Below, one piece after another: positions 1-7,909 of a DNA stretch of 55,677 bases. A program made the position numbers and the translations under genes. The stretch is from a bacterium (lineage in GTDB: Bacteria; Sysuimicrobiota; Sysuimicrobiia; Sysuimicrobiales; Segetimicrobiaceae): positions 1-55,677 of the forward strand of contig DASYZR010000033.1 of the NCBI GenBank assembly GCA_035945995.1, given 5' to 3'. Each line of letters starts with the position of its first letter. Position 1 is the first letter of the stretch. The notes under the pieces were generated by a model, which saw only the letters and a list, made by a program, of their open reading frames with translations, searched no databases and was not told where the DNA came from.

Positions 1-1
1 G

Positions 2-136
2 ACCGGTGGCGGCACGACGACGACCGGTGGCGGCACGACGACGACCGGTGGCGGCACGACGACGACCGGTGGCGGCACGACGACCGGTGGCGGCACGACG
101 ACCACCGGTGGCGGCACGACGACCGGTGGCGGCACA
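2..136. repeat. Tandem 21/18-bp repeat encoding TGGGTT(T)
   Basis: Units starting with ACCGGTGGCGGCACGACG begin at 2, 23, 44, 65, 83, 104 and 122. Lengths are 21, 21, 21, 18, 21 and 18 bp, then a partial copy. The 18/21 difference is one ACG/ACC (Thr) codon, so length changes stay in frame. The array continues beyond the left edge. It is a coding microsatellite-like array and probably varies in copy number between strains. Confidence 0.9.
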
Positions 137-217
137 TGCGAAAAGGGTTGCGGCGAACACGGTGAGTCTGGTAAGCCGGACCAGAACAACAACGGCGGCG
201 GTTTCGAGAAACACTAG
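2..217 (+). CDS. C-terminal part of a Thr/Gly-repeat protein (5' end outside window)
   Basis: The frame is open from the first base of the window to a TAG at 215-217 and has no start inside the window, so this is the end of a longer gene. It reads as seven copies of a Thr-Gly-Gly-Gly-Thr-Thr(-Thr) unit, followed by a short tail with two Cys, several Asn and Gly, and a terminal Phe-Glu-Lys-His. Such Thr/Gly tracts are typical of flexible linkers or tails in exported or surface proteins, but no domain is visible and no function can be assigned. A strong hairpin begins 35 bp after the stop, which supports this being a genuine transcribed 3' end. Confidence 0.6.
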   Translation, partial: TGGGTTTTGGGTTTTGGGTTTTGGGTTTGGGTTTTGGGTTTGGGTCEKGCGEHGESGKPDQNNNGGGFEKH

Positions 218-251
218 AGACTTCGGGTCGCGCGCGCTAGCAGCGTCGATG

Positions 252-278
252 AGGGCACGGGCCGCGGGCCCGTGCCCT
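252..278 (+). terminator. Strong GC hairpin after the repeat protein
   Basis: A perfect 12-bp inverted repeat (AGGGCACGGGCC, loop GCG, GGCCCGTGCCCT) is followed by TG rather than a long T-run. It sits 35 bp after the preceding stop codon. It probably ends or protects the upstream transcript. The GTG at 272 lies inside the right arm, which argues against that GTG being a used start. Confidence 0.6.
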
Positions 279-298
279 TGTCACATGCGGGTGCAATC

Positions 299-730
299 AT
301 GCGATCGGGTCCGCAGATGTGGAGCGCTTGGTTCGCAAGCGCCAGAACCACGAGCTGGCCCATGACGGACGCATTGACCCAGCTGTCCAACCGGCGGGCG
401 GTCGAATTCGAACTGCGAAGAGAGATCAGCCTCGGCCGGCGGTTCGGCACTCCGCTCTCGACCGGGGACCTGCCGGCCCGGATCGGCGGAGACGAGTTCA
501 TGCTGCTGCTGCCGCGGACCACCAAGCCCAATGCCATCCGCGTCGCCGAGAAATTGCGGCAGCGTCTCGAGCAGATATCCTTCGTGGATGACATTCAGGT
601 GAGCGTGAGCATCGGAGTGGCCAGCATGCCGGACGACGGCGAAGCCGAGGATGCGCTGCTGGCGGCCGTGGACCAGGCGATGTACCGCGCCAAGCAGGCG
701 GGCGGCCGCGGCGTCGCCTTTTCGTCGTAG
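299..730 (+). pseudogene. Broken diguanylate cyclase (GGDEF) remnant
   Basis: The sequence encodes a GGDEF domain: DALTQLSNRR at the start, RIGGDEF at the active site, and the C-terminal SIGVA and AMYRAKQAG motifs. Two lesions are visible. The linker preceding the domain (residues like ERLVRKRQNHELAH) is in the +1 frame just before position 361, and the rest continues in another frame. Between LGRRFG and RIGGDEF about 30 residues are missing, exactly where the DxDxFKxxND substrate-binding segment should be. No sensory domain precedes it. The reading frame from ATG 299 is open, but a cyclase without that segment should be inactive. A short non-catalytic GGDEF protein is the less likely alternative. 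Confidence 0.7.
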
Positions 731-835
731 CCGCACACCCTCGTCCTCCGCTACGGCTTCACCTTGACGCACACGATGGGCGATGATAGCCTCACAGCAC
801 GTGGCGAGGTGCTTCGGCATGGTTCTGGCCCCCGG

Positions 836-1546
836 ATGACGTCTCGGATCGGCACGTGGGCGGCGAATGTGCTCCGCGTCATCGCCCTCGCCTGGCTGAT
901 TGTCCATTTCGCGTTGACGGGCGTGTATGTGCTCGACCGGAATCCGCTCAGCCAGGCGCTGGCTCCGGTGCTGGATCGTTACACCGACAAGTATTTCTCG
1001 CAAGACTGGGGGTTGTTCGCGCCCAATCCGCTGTCGGCGAACGTGTCGCTGATGGTTCGCCCGCTGACCCCGGCCGAGTCCGCCGACGTGGCGCGGCTCG
1101 GCGTGCCGGCGACCGGGTGGTACGATCTCACTCGTGCGCTGTGGGAGCACCGGCAGCGTATGCCGTTTTCGTACGACGAGGCTTTGGGCCACTTTCACGT
1201 CGTGATGATGACGGATTACCTGGGGGGAGATCCCGCCACGTTCCCGTCGCTGTACGCGTGCCGGGAGGAAGGCGAGCAGGCCTGCCGGGACGCCAAGGCG
1301 TCCTACGCGGGCGCACGCGAGCGGGCCACGCTCTATCTCTGGCGTCTGGCCTCCGAATTTGTGAACGCCCGCTTCCCCGGGCCGACATACAACGCGATGG
1401 CCCTCAAGATCCGGCAGGAGTTTGCGACACCGTGGCCCGACCGGGGATCGGGGCGGCGTTCGGTCCGTGACACCGTGATCGGCGTGTACGCCAGAGATCC
1501 CTCGAGACCCCCGTCGCCGGCGCCCGCGTCGGAGGTCCGACCGTGA
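836..1546 (+). CDS. DUF5819 family membrane-anchored protein
   Basis: The product is about 236 residues with one N-terminal membrane segment (about residues 10-30), then the family signature FSQDWGLFAPNP and a soluble remainder. ATG 836 is chosen because the hydrophobic segment begins soon after it; upstream in-frame starts at 764 and 776 add a non-hydrophobic stretch. DUF5819 has no established biochemical role, but it commonly lies next to HTTM-domain proteins. That holds here: its TGA overlaps the GTG of the downstream HTTM gene by 4 bp (GTGA), so the two are almost certainly translationally coupled. The C-terminus is Pro/Ser-rich and basic. Confidence 0.75.
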   Translation: MTSRIGTWAANVLRVIALAWLIVHFALTGVYVLDRNPLSQALAPVLDRYTDKYFSQDWGLFAPNPLSANVSLMVRPLTPAESADVARLGVPATGWYDLTRALWEHRQRMPFSYDEALGHFHVVMMTDYLGGDPATFPSLYACREEGEQACRDAKASYAGARERATLYLWRLASEFVNARFPGPTYNAMALKIRQEFATPWPDRGSGRRSVRDTVIGVYARDPSRPPSPAPASEVRP

Positions 1547-2832
1547 GCCTCGTCCGCGCCGGGTGGGGATGGCTCGCCGACGAACCCCGCGAGCGGGTGG
1601 GGCTGCGGATCATGCAGATCTTGCTCGCGGCCACGCTGCTCTTCAAGGTGACGGTCTACTGGCCGCTTGCGGATGCGCTGTGGGGACCCCACGGCGTCGC
1701 GGCCGGACAATCGTTCGCCGCGCTGTTCGGCCCGGGCGCCGGCGGGGTCCTCGATCGGATTTTTCAAACTAGCGCGGGCGCGCACGTCGTGCTGGTAGCG
1801 ATCGGCCTCGGCGCCCTGGGCCTCGTCGCCGGGCGGGAGTTCTACCTCTCCGTAGGTCTCGCGCTGGCCGGGTTTTCCCTGCTGTATTGGCGGCTCCCCT
1901 TCGCCCAGGGGGACGACGACCTGGCCCGGTTCGCGCTCGCGTACATGCTCTTGACGCTGCCGCCGGGGGTGCGGGTCCGGTCGGGGGCGCTCCGCGTGTG
2001 GTTCCACAACGTTGGGGTGCTCGCGATCGCGGCGCAGGTGGCCATCCTATATTTCATCGCCGGGTTCGCCAAGGCCTTCGGAGAGCAATGGCAGCATGGC
2101 ACCGCGCTGTATTACGGCAGCCAATCGGAGCTCTTCTCCTCGCCGCTGCTGCACCATCTCGTCCAGTTCCCGTGGATCGTCGCCACCGGCACGTTCATCT
2201 CGGTCATCTATCCGATCTTGTTCCCTGTGGCGATCCTCTCACCGTTCAGGGTTTCCTGGCTGGTCTGGGGGATGCTCTTCCATTTCCTCACCGCGGTCCT
2301 CATGGGGCTTTGGGCATTCGGGGGGCTCATGATCGGCATGGACCTGTTCCTCATCACCGACGGGGAGTACGCCACCTTGCGGCGGTGGATCGGGGCGCGG
2401 GTCCGCGGAGTCGCGCGCGCTCCCGTGGCGCGGCTCTACATCGACGGCTTCTGCCCGACGTGCCGCGCGACGGCGCGGGCGCTGGCCAGGCTCGACTGGC
2501 GCGGACGGCTGGAGATCGTCTCGTTTCGCGATCCGGCAACCGCCCTTCCGGCCGGCCTCACGCTCCCGGATCTGGAGACGGAGATGAAACTGGCCGACCT
2601 CCGGACCGGCACCGTCGCCGGCGGGTTCGACGCCGTCCGGGCGCTCGCCGGGCATCTCCCGCTCCTCTGGCCTTCGCGGCCGCTGCTCGCCGCGATCGCG
2701 TGGTCGGGTTGGGGCAACCGAGCCTACCGCTACCTCGCGGAGAATCGCAAGATCATTCCCGATCCCCGGGCGTGCCATCTCGGCGACGCAGAGTGCGCCG
2801 TGCCGGGTGACGAACGCTCGGCCAACGTGTGA
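1543..2832 (+). CDS. HTTM-domain membrane protein fused to a DCC (DUF393) thiol-redox domain
   Basis: The protein has 429 residues. Residues 1 to about 285 form a polytopic membrane domain of the HTTM type, the fold shared with vitamin K-dependent gamma-carboxylase, including a typical LWGPHGVAAGQSF loop. From about residue 294 comes a cytosolic DCC domain with the signature YIDGFCPTCRATARAL, whose CxxC pair suggests thiol-disulfide chemistry. HTTM and DCC are often separate neighbouring genes; here they are one chain, downstream of and overlapping a DUF5819 gene. Carboxylation or another redox-linked membrane modification can be proposed but not shown. The start GTG is fixed by the GTGA overlap. 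Confidence 0.8.
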   Translation: MSLVRAGWGWLADEPRERVGLRIMQILLAATLLFKVTVYWPLADALWGPHGVAAGQSFAALFGPGAGGVLDRIFQTSAGAHVVLVAIGLGALGLVAGREFYLSVGLALAGFSLLYWRLPFAQGDDDLARFALAYMLLTLPPGVRVRSGALRVWFHNVGVLAIAAQVAILYFIAGFAKAFGEQWQHGTALYYGSQSELFSSPLLHHLVQFPWIVATGTFISVIYPILFPVAILSPFRVSWLVWGMLFHFLTAVLMGLWAFGGLMIGMDLFLITDGEYATLRRWIGARVRGVARAPVARLYIDGFCPTCRATARALARLDWRGRLEIVSFRDPATALPAGLTLPDLETEMKLADLRTGTVAGGFDAVRALAGHLPLLWPSRPLLAAIAWSGWGNRAYRYLAENRKIIPDPRACHLGDAECAVPGDERSANV

Positions 2833-2949
2833 CGATCCGCGCGCGGGAGGAACTTCCCCTAAGAGCCGGTATTTAACCGCTGGCGTAGGTTCGGATGGGA
2901 TTCGGGGGGGCTGGGCGACCTCGGTGCCCAGATAGGGGGCCCAGCGCGC

Positions 2950-5940
2950 GTGGGACAGCCTGTGTGGCCGCTCAAGTGGCGGCGCCAAATTACTATCACC
3001 GTGCTCGCGGCCGTAGCGTACCTGCTGGCGGCGGAAGTGGGTCTGCGCCTCGCCGTCATCTATCCGAATGCCGCGGCGCTGTGGCCATCCAGCGGGATCG
3101 CGCTCGCCGTCTTCCTCCTCGCAGGGTACTATGCCTGGCCTGGCATTTTCCTCGGCGCCTTCCTCGTCAATCTGACCGTGATCGGAACGGTGTGGACGTC
3201 CCTCGGCGTCGCGACGGGCAACACTCTGGAGGGGATCGCCGGCGCCTACCTCGTGCGCCGCTTCGCTAACGGCGCCGACGCCTTCGACCGGCCGGCGGAC
3301 GTCTTCATGTTTGCGTTTGTCGCGGCAGTACTCAGCACGACCGTCAGCCCAACCGTCGGCGTCGCGAGCCTCGCTGCGAGCGGCCTAGCCGCCTGGACCG
3401 GCCATGGGCCCGTCTGGCTGACGTGGTGGCTCGGCGACGCAACCGGCGTCCTCGTCGTCACGCCGCTCATTGTGCTGTGGAGCCGGCTGCCGTTGCCCCG
3501 CTGGAACGCCTGGGCGCTCGGCGAGCGCGTGCTGTTTCTGGCCGTATTCGTGGCGGTCGCGTGGGGCGTGTTCGACGGCCGGTTCAATTTCGCGTACGCG
3601 GTCGTGCCCTTCGTCGTCTGGGCGGCGTTCCGGTTCGATCCGCGAGAAGCGGTGACCGTCGTCGTCCTGCTGTCCGCGATCGCGATCTGGGGGACCGCCA
3701 ACGGCCGGGGCCCGCTCGTGGGGGCCGGGCCGAACGAGTCGCTCCTCTTGCTCCGGGTCTTCCTGGGGATCATGATGCTGGTGGCGCTGCCGGTCTCGGC
3801 CGTCGTCGCGGAGCGGCAGCGGCTCTACCGCGCCGAGCGCGTGGCCCGCCGGCAGGCGGACCAGGCGCTCGGCCGCGCGGCCCGGCTCCAGGCGGTGACC
3901 GCGGCGCTTGCCCGGGCGGTCGGGACGGAGGATGTGGCGCGCGTCGCGGTCGAGCATGGGATGCAAATTCTCGGCGCGCGGGCCGGCGGCCTGGCGCTCG
4001 TCACCCCGGACCGCGCGGCTCTCAGGGCGGTCTGCGACGTCGGGTTCGACAACGCGCTGGTGGAGAAATGGAGCCGCGTGCCTCTGTCGACGCCGGCGCT
4101 CATCGCGGATGCCGTCCGGAGCGGCGCGCCGATCTTCCTCGACGACGGTGAGACGCAGGACCAGCGGTTGCAGCGCGTCTGGCAGGCGTTTCAGATCGTG
4201 GCCCAGGCCGCGATCCCCTTGATGATCGGGGAACGCGCCATCGGCGTCGCGTTCTTTGCGTTCACCACGCTCCATTCCCACACGCCGGAGGAACGCGAGT
4301 TCATGCTGGCGCTCGCCGGCGTCTGCGCCCAGGCGCTGGAGCGGGCGCAGCTGTACGACCGGGAGCGGCAGGCGGCGGCCACGCTGCAGCGTGCGTTCCT
4401 GCCCGGGGGCATTCCACAGGTGCCGGGGGCGCAGGTCGACGCAGCGTATCTGCCCGGTACGCAGGAAGCGTGGGTCGGCGGGGACTGGTACGACGTGTTC
4501 CAGTTGCACGAGGGGCGGGTGGCGCTGTCGATCGGAGACGTGGTGGGCCGCGGCCTGACGGCGGCAGTCGTGATGGGGCAGTTGCGGCAGGCAATGTGGA
4601 CGGCGGCGATGGCGGAGGCCGAGCCGGCGGCAGTGCTGGACCGCGCGCACGAGCTGCTGGCAATGGGGGCGGACACGGAAGCGATGGCGACGGCGATTTT
4701 CGGGGTGTTCGATCCGGTGGAGCTGGCGTTCACGTACGCGGCGGCGGGGCATCCGTTCGGGTTGCTGTGCACGAACGAGGGGGCGATCGAGGCGATGCCG
4801 CCCGGCGAAGGGCCGCTCGGGATCGACGGCTACATACCGCGGACGACGCGGCGCCTCTCGCTGCCGCTGGGCGCGTTGCTGGTGCTCTACACGGACGGGC
4901 TGGTGGAGACGGCGCGGGACATCCCCGGGGAGGAAGCCGCGCTGCACCGCGCCGTGCGCGCGGCGGCGCGGGAGGGGGGGACAGACCACGCGCATCGGAT
5001 TTTGGAGGGGATGTTGCAGGGGCGGCCGGCGACGGATGACATCGCGGTGATCACGGTGGCGGTGCAGGCGGTGCCGGCAGACCGGCTGGAGTTGGCGTTT
5101 CGGGCGGAGCCGCGGAGCGTGCGGCTGGCGCGGGAGGCGCTGCGGCAGTTTGCGGCGCGGCTGGGCTTGACGGACGGTCAGGGGCGGCGGGCCGGGGTGG
5201 CGCTGAGCGAAGCGATGACCAACGTGGTGGCGCACGCGTACGGGGCGAGCGTCGGGACGGTGCGCGTGCGGGCGTGGCAAGAGGGAGCGTGGCTGCGGGT
5301 GGAGGTGGAGGACGAGGGGCAGTGGCGGGCTCCGCGGCCGGACGAAGGACGGGGATACGGAATTCCGACGATGCGGGCCATGATGGACACGGTCGATATC
5401 GACCGCTCACCGTCGGGGACGCTGGTGCGGCTCGGGATGTCGCTCGCCGAGCGCCCGGACGAGGCGCGTGCGTCGGCGGAGCCGGTGCCGGACGGGGTCC
5501 GCGGCGCGGTGCGGACCGGTCCCGTCGCGAGCGGGGCGGGGGAGGCGCCGGCACCCGACGGGATGCCGGCGGACGTACCGGTCGCCCAGACGGGGCCGTT
5601 CCAGGTGGGCCGGGTGAACGGCATTCCCGTGGTCGAAGTGGCCGGCGACGTCGATTTGAGCAACGCGCACATGCTGCAGACGGCGTTGGAGCAGGCGTCC
5701 CGGACGGAACAGCGGACCGTAGTGGTGTCGCTGGGGGGCAGCGCCTACTTCGACAGCCAGGGGATGCACATGCTGCTGCGGTTCAATCGGCGGCTGGAGA
5801 TCAGCCGGCGGCGGCTCGTCGTCGTGGTGCCGTGGCACCACCCGCTCAAGGCCGTGCTCGATGCGCTTGGGAACGCGGTCAACGTCACCGTCGTGCAGAC
5901 GCTCGCCCAAGCCCTCGCCGAAGCGCAGTCCGGGCGCTGA
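2950..5940 (+). CDS. MASE1-GAF-PP2C(SpoIIE)-HATPase-STAS signalling protein
   Basis: This 996-residue protein packs a partner-switching module into one chain. Residues 1 to about 285 are a MASE1 membrane sensor with many hydrophobic helices; about 285-315 is a coiled linker; about 315-475 a GAF domain. About 475-690 is a SpoIIE/RsbU PP2C phosphatase with GGDWYD near 510 and GDVVGRG. About 700-835 is an RsbW-like ATPase with the N-box EAMTNVVAHAY near 754, a VEDEG box and a GYGI box. About 885-990 is a STAS domain whose phosphoacceptor motif FDSQG is near 932. A Pro/Ala/Gly-rich linker lies between ATPase and STAS. Start GTG 2950 is the first usable codon before the first helix; GTG 2962 is an alternative. 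No separate rsb genes or sigma factor lie beside it. Confidence 0.9.
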   Translation: MGQPVWPLKWRRQITITVLAAVAYLLAAEVGLRLAVIYPNAAALWPSSGIALAVFLLAGYYAWPGIFLGAFLVNLTVIGTVWTSLGVATGNTLEGIAGAYLVRRFANGADAFDRPADVFMFAFVAAVLSTTVSPTVGVASLAASGLAAWTGHGPVWLTWWLGDATGVLVVTPLIVLWSRLPLPRWNAWALGERVLFLAVFVAVAWGVFDGRFNFAYAVVPFVVWAAFRFDPREAVTVVVLLSAIAIWGTANGRGPLVGAGPNESLLLLRVFLGIMMLVALPVSAVVAERQRLYRAERVARRQADQALGRAARLQAVTAALARAVGTEDVARVAVEHGMQILGARAGGLALVTPDRAALRAVCDVGFDNALVEKWSRVPLSTPALIADAVRSGAPIFLDDGETQDQRLQRVWQAFQIVAQAAIPLMIGERAIGVAFFAFTTLHSHTPEEREFMLALAGVCAQALERAQLYDRERQAAATLQRAFLPGGIPQVPGAQVDAAYLPGTQEAWVGGDWYDVFQLHEGRVALSIGDVVGRGLTAAVVMGQLRQAMWTAAMAEAEPAAVLDRAHELLAMGADTEAMATAIFGVFDPVELAFTYAAAGHPFGLLCTNEGAIEAMPPGEGPLGIDGYIPRTTRRLSLPLGALLVLYTDGLVETARDIPGEEAALHRAVRAAAREGGTDHAHRILEGMLQGRPATDDIAVITVAVQAVPADRLELAFRAEPRSVRLAREALRQFAARLGLTDGQGRRAGVALSEAMTNVVAHAYGASVGTVRVRAWQEGAWLRVEVEDEGQWRAPRPDEGRGYGIPTMRAMMDTVDIDRSPSGTLVRLGMSLAERPDEARASAEPVPDGVRGAVRTGPVASGAGEAPAPDGMPADVPVAQTGPFQVGRVNGIPVVEVAGDVDLSNAHMLQTALEQASRTEQRTVVVSLGGSAYFDSQGMHMLLRFNRRLEISRRRLVVVVPWHHPLKAVLDALGNAVNVTVVQTLAQALAEAQSGR

Positions 5941-6390
5941 TTACGGCTGCTCCAAGTCGGGCCGCAGAGTGTAGGTCCACGCCTCGGCGTCCAACACGGT
6001 CTGGCCGTCCTGGTTGGTCACCACGAAGGCCAGGTGGCAGACGGGTTTGTCCGCCTTGAGAGCCCGAACCTCCACCGCGGCGGTCAGCGTATCGCCGACG
6101 TATACGGGACGGCGATAATTCAGGGATTGACTCATGAACACGGTACCCGGGCCGGGGAGGTTCATCGCGACCAAGGCATTCAAGAGGCCGGCCGCGATCC
6201 CGCCCTGCGCGACCCGGCGGCCGAACCGTGTCCGCGCGGCGAAATCGTCGGAAAAATGCAGCGGATTGTAATCCCCGGTGATCTCCGCAAAGAGGCGCAG
6301 GTCGTCGTCGGTAACGGTCTTCGTCAGCCGCGCGGCTTGGCCGACCCGCAGCTTCAGCGGTCCAATGAGATCGTTCGCGGGATCTTGCAT
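5941..6390 (-). CDS. MaoC-family (R)-specific enoyl-CoA hydratase
   Basis: This 149-residue single hot-dog protein has the hydratase-2 motif GDYNPLHFSDDFA, with catalytic Asp40 and His45, then the RFGRRVAQGG segment. The length and a single catalytic unit match PhaJ-like enoyl-CoA hydratases acting on medium or short trans-2-enoyl-CoA; a related beta-hydroxyacyl dehydratase role is possible. It is convergent with the MASE1 gene, its stop abutting that gene's stop with no spacer. A 19-bp perfect palindrome overlapping a promoter lies just upstream, suggesting tight repressor control, for instance by a TetR- or MarR-type regulator encoded elsewhere. Confidence 0.85.
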   Translation of the reverse strand: MQDPANDLIGPLKLRVGQAARLTKTVTDDDLRLFAEITGDYNPLHFSDDFAARTRFGRRVAQGGIAAGLLNALVAMNLPGPGTVFMSQSLNYRRPVYVGDTLTAAVEVRALKADKPVCHLAFVVTNQDGQTVLDAEAWTYTLRPDLEQP

Positions 6391-6410
6391 GAGCGAGAGT
6401 CCGCCACCAG

Positions 6411-6447
6411 TACGATAATTCTACTAGAATTATTTGCCCGGCGTCAC
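6411..6447 (-). promoter_or_regulatory. maoC promoter with 19-bp palindromic operator
   Basis: Positions 6415-6433 read ATAATTCTACTAGAATTAT, a perfect 9-1-9 palindrome and strikingly AT-rich here. On the minus strand the palindrome contains a TAGAAT -10 (6423-6418), and a GTGACG -35-like hexamer lies at 6447-6442 with an 18-bp spacer. Transcription would start near 6411, about 20 bp before the maoC ATG. A dimeric repressor bound here would cover the -10. Confidence 0.55.
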
Positions 6448-6577
6448 CGTCAATCCGGCGGGTGCGTGGGGCTCTGCCCCACCTGACCCGCGAGCCTGCT
6501 GCTCGGGTTGCAGCGTTGCTCGTCCATAATACCCGTTACGTTGTCTGGAATCTGGCCGGAGGGGTGCGACGGCTCGT

Positions 6578-6651
6578 TGGTGGGCCCGCCAGGGATCGAA
6601 CCTAGATCCGCCGGTTATGAGCCGGATGCTCTGCCGTTGAGCTACGGGCCC
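6578..6651 (-). tRNA. tRNA-Met (anticodon CAU)
   Basis: Read on the minus strand, GGGCCCG pairs with CGGGCCC in the acceptor stem. The D-arm is GCTC/GAGC, the anticodon loop CTCATAA has anticodon CAT, the T-arm is CTAGG-TTCGATC-CCTGG, discriminator A, and CCA is encoded. The acceptor begins with a full G-C pair, so it is not an initiator tRNA. Elongator Met is most likely; a tRNA-Ile2 with lysidine-modified CAU cannot be excluded by eye. The top pair of the anticodon stem (T27-C43) is mismatched. Confidence 0.93.
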
Positions 6652-6659
6652 GCGAGCAG

Positions 6660-6665
6660 ATTATA
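6660..6665 (-). promoter_or_regulatory. -10 box of the tRNA-Met gene
   Basis: On the minus strand a perfect TATAAT lies 8 bp before the mature 5' end of the tRNA, so transcription would begin almost at the mature end. No convincing -35 hexamer is seen 16-18 bp upstream. Confidence 0.6.
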
Positions 6666-6699
6666 GCACGCCCGGTCCGTATGCTTGGGAGCCTATCGG

Positions 6700-7797
6700 C
6701 TAGTCTCCCGCGCCTTCCACACGCACCGCCTTTTCCATCGGCACGAACGTCCACCGGTCGTTGAGGAGATAGGCGAAGGCGAACGCCGCCAGAATCCCGA
6801 TCAGGTTATCCCAGGGCGCAATCCGCCGGCCCAGATATTGGAACACCACGATAACGGCCATGTTGATCACCGTGCCGGCCTCGGAGACGGCGAGGAACCG
6901 GCCCAGCCGGGGCCACGGCGCGCCGGCGGCGCGGTCGGACCACGTCCACCACTGCGCCGGAAGGAAGGTCAGCGGCATCGGCACGTGCCGCGCGACGAGG
7001 CCGGCCGCAAGCGGCGGCCACCCGTCCCGCCCGACGAGGACCGTGTACGTCAACATGTTGAGCGCGACGCCGCCGAGTCCGGAGAGCGCGAAGCGCGCGA
7101 GACGCTGGCTGGGGGCGCTGGCCAGAAACAGCGCGAGCAGATGCCGCAGGAACGCGACCTGCGTCCGCCAGGTGAGTTTGCTCTCATCACCCGCGCGGAG
7201 GCCGAATGCGTACGGGACATCGGCCACCCGCGCGAGATTGCCACGCACCAGGATCTCCAGCAGGATCTTCCAGCCCCGCGGCGCGAGTGCTGCGACGGGC
7301 ACTGCCGGCTTCCGGACGGCGAAGAAGCCGGACATCGGGTCCGCCGTCCGCCGCGCCTCGACGAGCACCACCCGCGCCAGCATCCGCGCGCCCTGCGCGT
7401 TCACCTGCCGGAGTGCCGAGAGCCTCTCCGAACCACCGTTTGCAAAGCGACTGGCTACGGCGACGTCGTGTCCCCGATCGAGCGCGGCCACGAGGGCCGG
7501 GAGCAATTCCGGGGGGTGCTGCAGGTCCGCGTCCATCACGACGCAGAGGTCACCGCGGGACCGGCGAAGCCCTTCGACAACGGCGGCGGCGAGCCCGGTG
7601 CCCGGGCCGGCGAGGTAGCGCACCCGCAGGCCGTCGGCGAGGTCCCGAAGCCCGCGCGACGCCTCGTCCGTCGGGTCCGAGTCATCGATGAACAGGATCT
7701 CCCAGGGCCCGAGAGGATCGAGGGCTTCCGCCACGCGCCTGACGAGCTCGGGCGGACCCCGTCGCTCGTTCAACGTCGGCACTAGTACTGAGATCAC
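6700..7797 (-). CDS. GT2 (DPM1-like) glycosyltransferase fused to a GtrA membrane domain
   Basis: Residues 1 to about 225 form a family 2 glycosyltransferase with ISVLVPTLNE, an FIDDSDPTDEA nucleotide-binding segment, and the DxD-bearing VVMDADLQHPPEL. The C-terminal third is a four-helix GtrA domain (from about SQRLARFALSGLGG). Such proteins typically transfer a sugar from a nucleotide donor to polyprenyl phosphate and help it across the membrane, feeding envelope glycosylation. GTG 7797 is preferred: it has AGGA 7 nt upstream and sits right before the first beta-strand. A longer GTG start at 7878 would add about 27 residues without family features. It is in line with the DUF2079 gene upstream. 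Confidence 0.85.
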   Translation of the reverse strand: MISVLVPTLNERRGPPELVRRVAEALDPLGPWEILFIDDSDPTDEASRGLRDLADGLRVRYLAGPGTGLAAAVVEGLRRSRGDLCVVMDADLQHPPELLPALVAALDRGHDVAVASRFANGGSERLSALRQVNAQGARMLARVVLVEARRTADPMSGFFAVRKPAVPVAALAPRGWKILLEILVRGNLARVADVPYAFGLRAGDESKLTWRTQVAFLRHLLALFLASAPSQRLARFALSGLGGVALNMLTYTVLVGRDGWPPLAAGLVARHVPMPLTFLPAQWWTWSDRAAGAPWPRLGRFLAVSEAGTVINMAVIVVFQYLGRRIAPWDNLIGILAAFAFAYLLNDRWTFVPMEKAVRVEGAGD

Positions 7798-7909
7798 ACA
7801 CTCATCCTGCTCGGCTTTCGCGTGAAACGAAAGAGAACGAGCCCCCGGACCTCCTTCGAGAAGTGTAGGTGCCACCACCCTGGTGCCGCCACGAAGCCTT
7901 CAGCGTCGG

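Noticed and set aside
2-136. CRISPR-like array at the left edge
   Set aside because: The repeats are directly adjacent with no spacers, and encode an in-frame Thr/Gly tract.
3385-5280. 631-codon minus-strand open frame
   Set aside because: It is antisense to the MASE1-GAF-PP2C protein and carries no motif.
6466-6482. GTGGGGC-TCT-GCCCCAC hairpin between maoC and tRNA-Met
   Set aside because: The stem is perfect but only 7 bp, with no T-run on either strand, and its orientation to any gene end is unclear.
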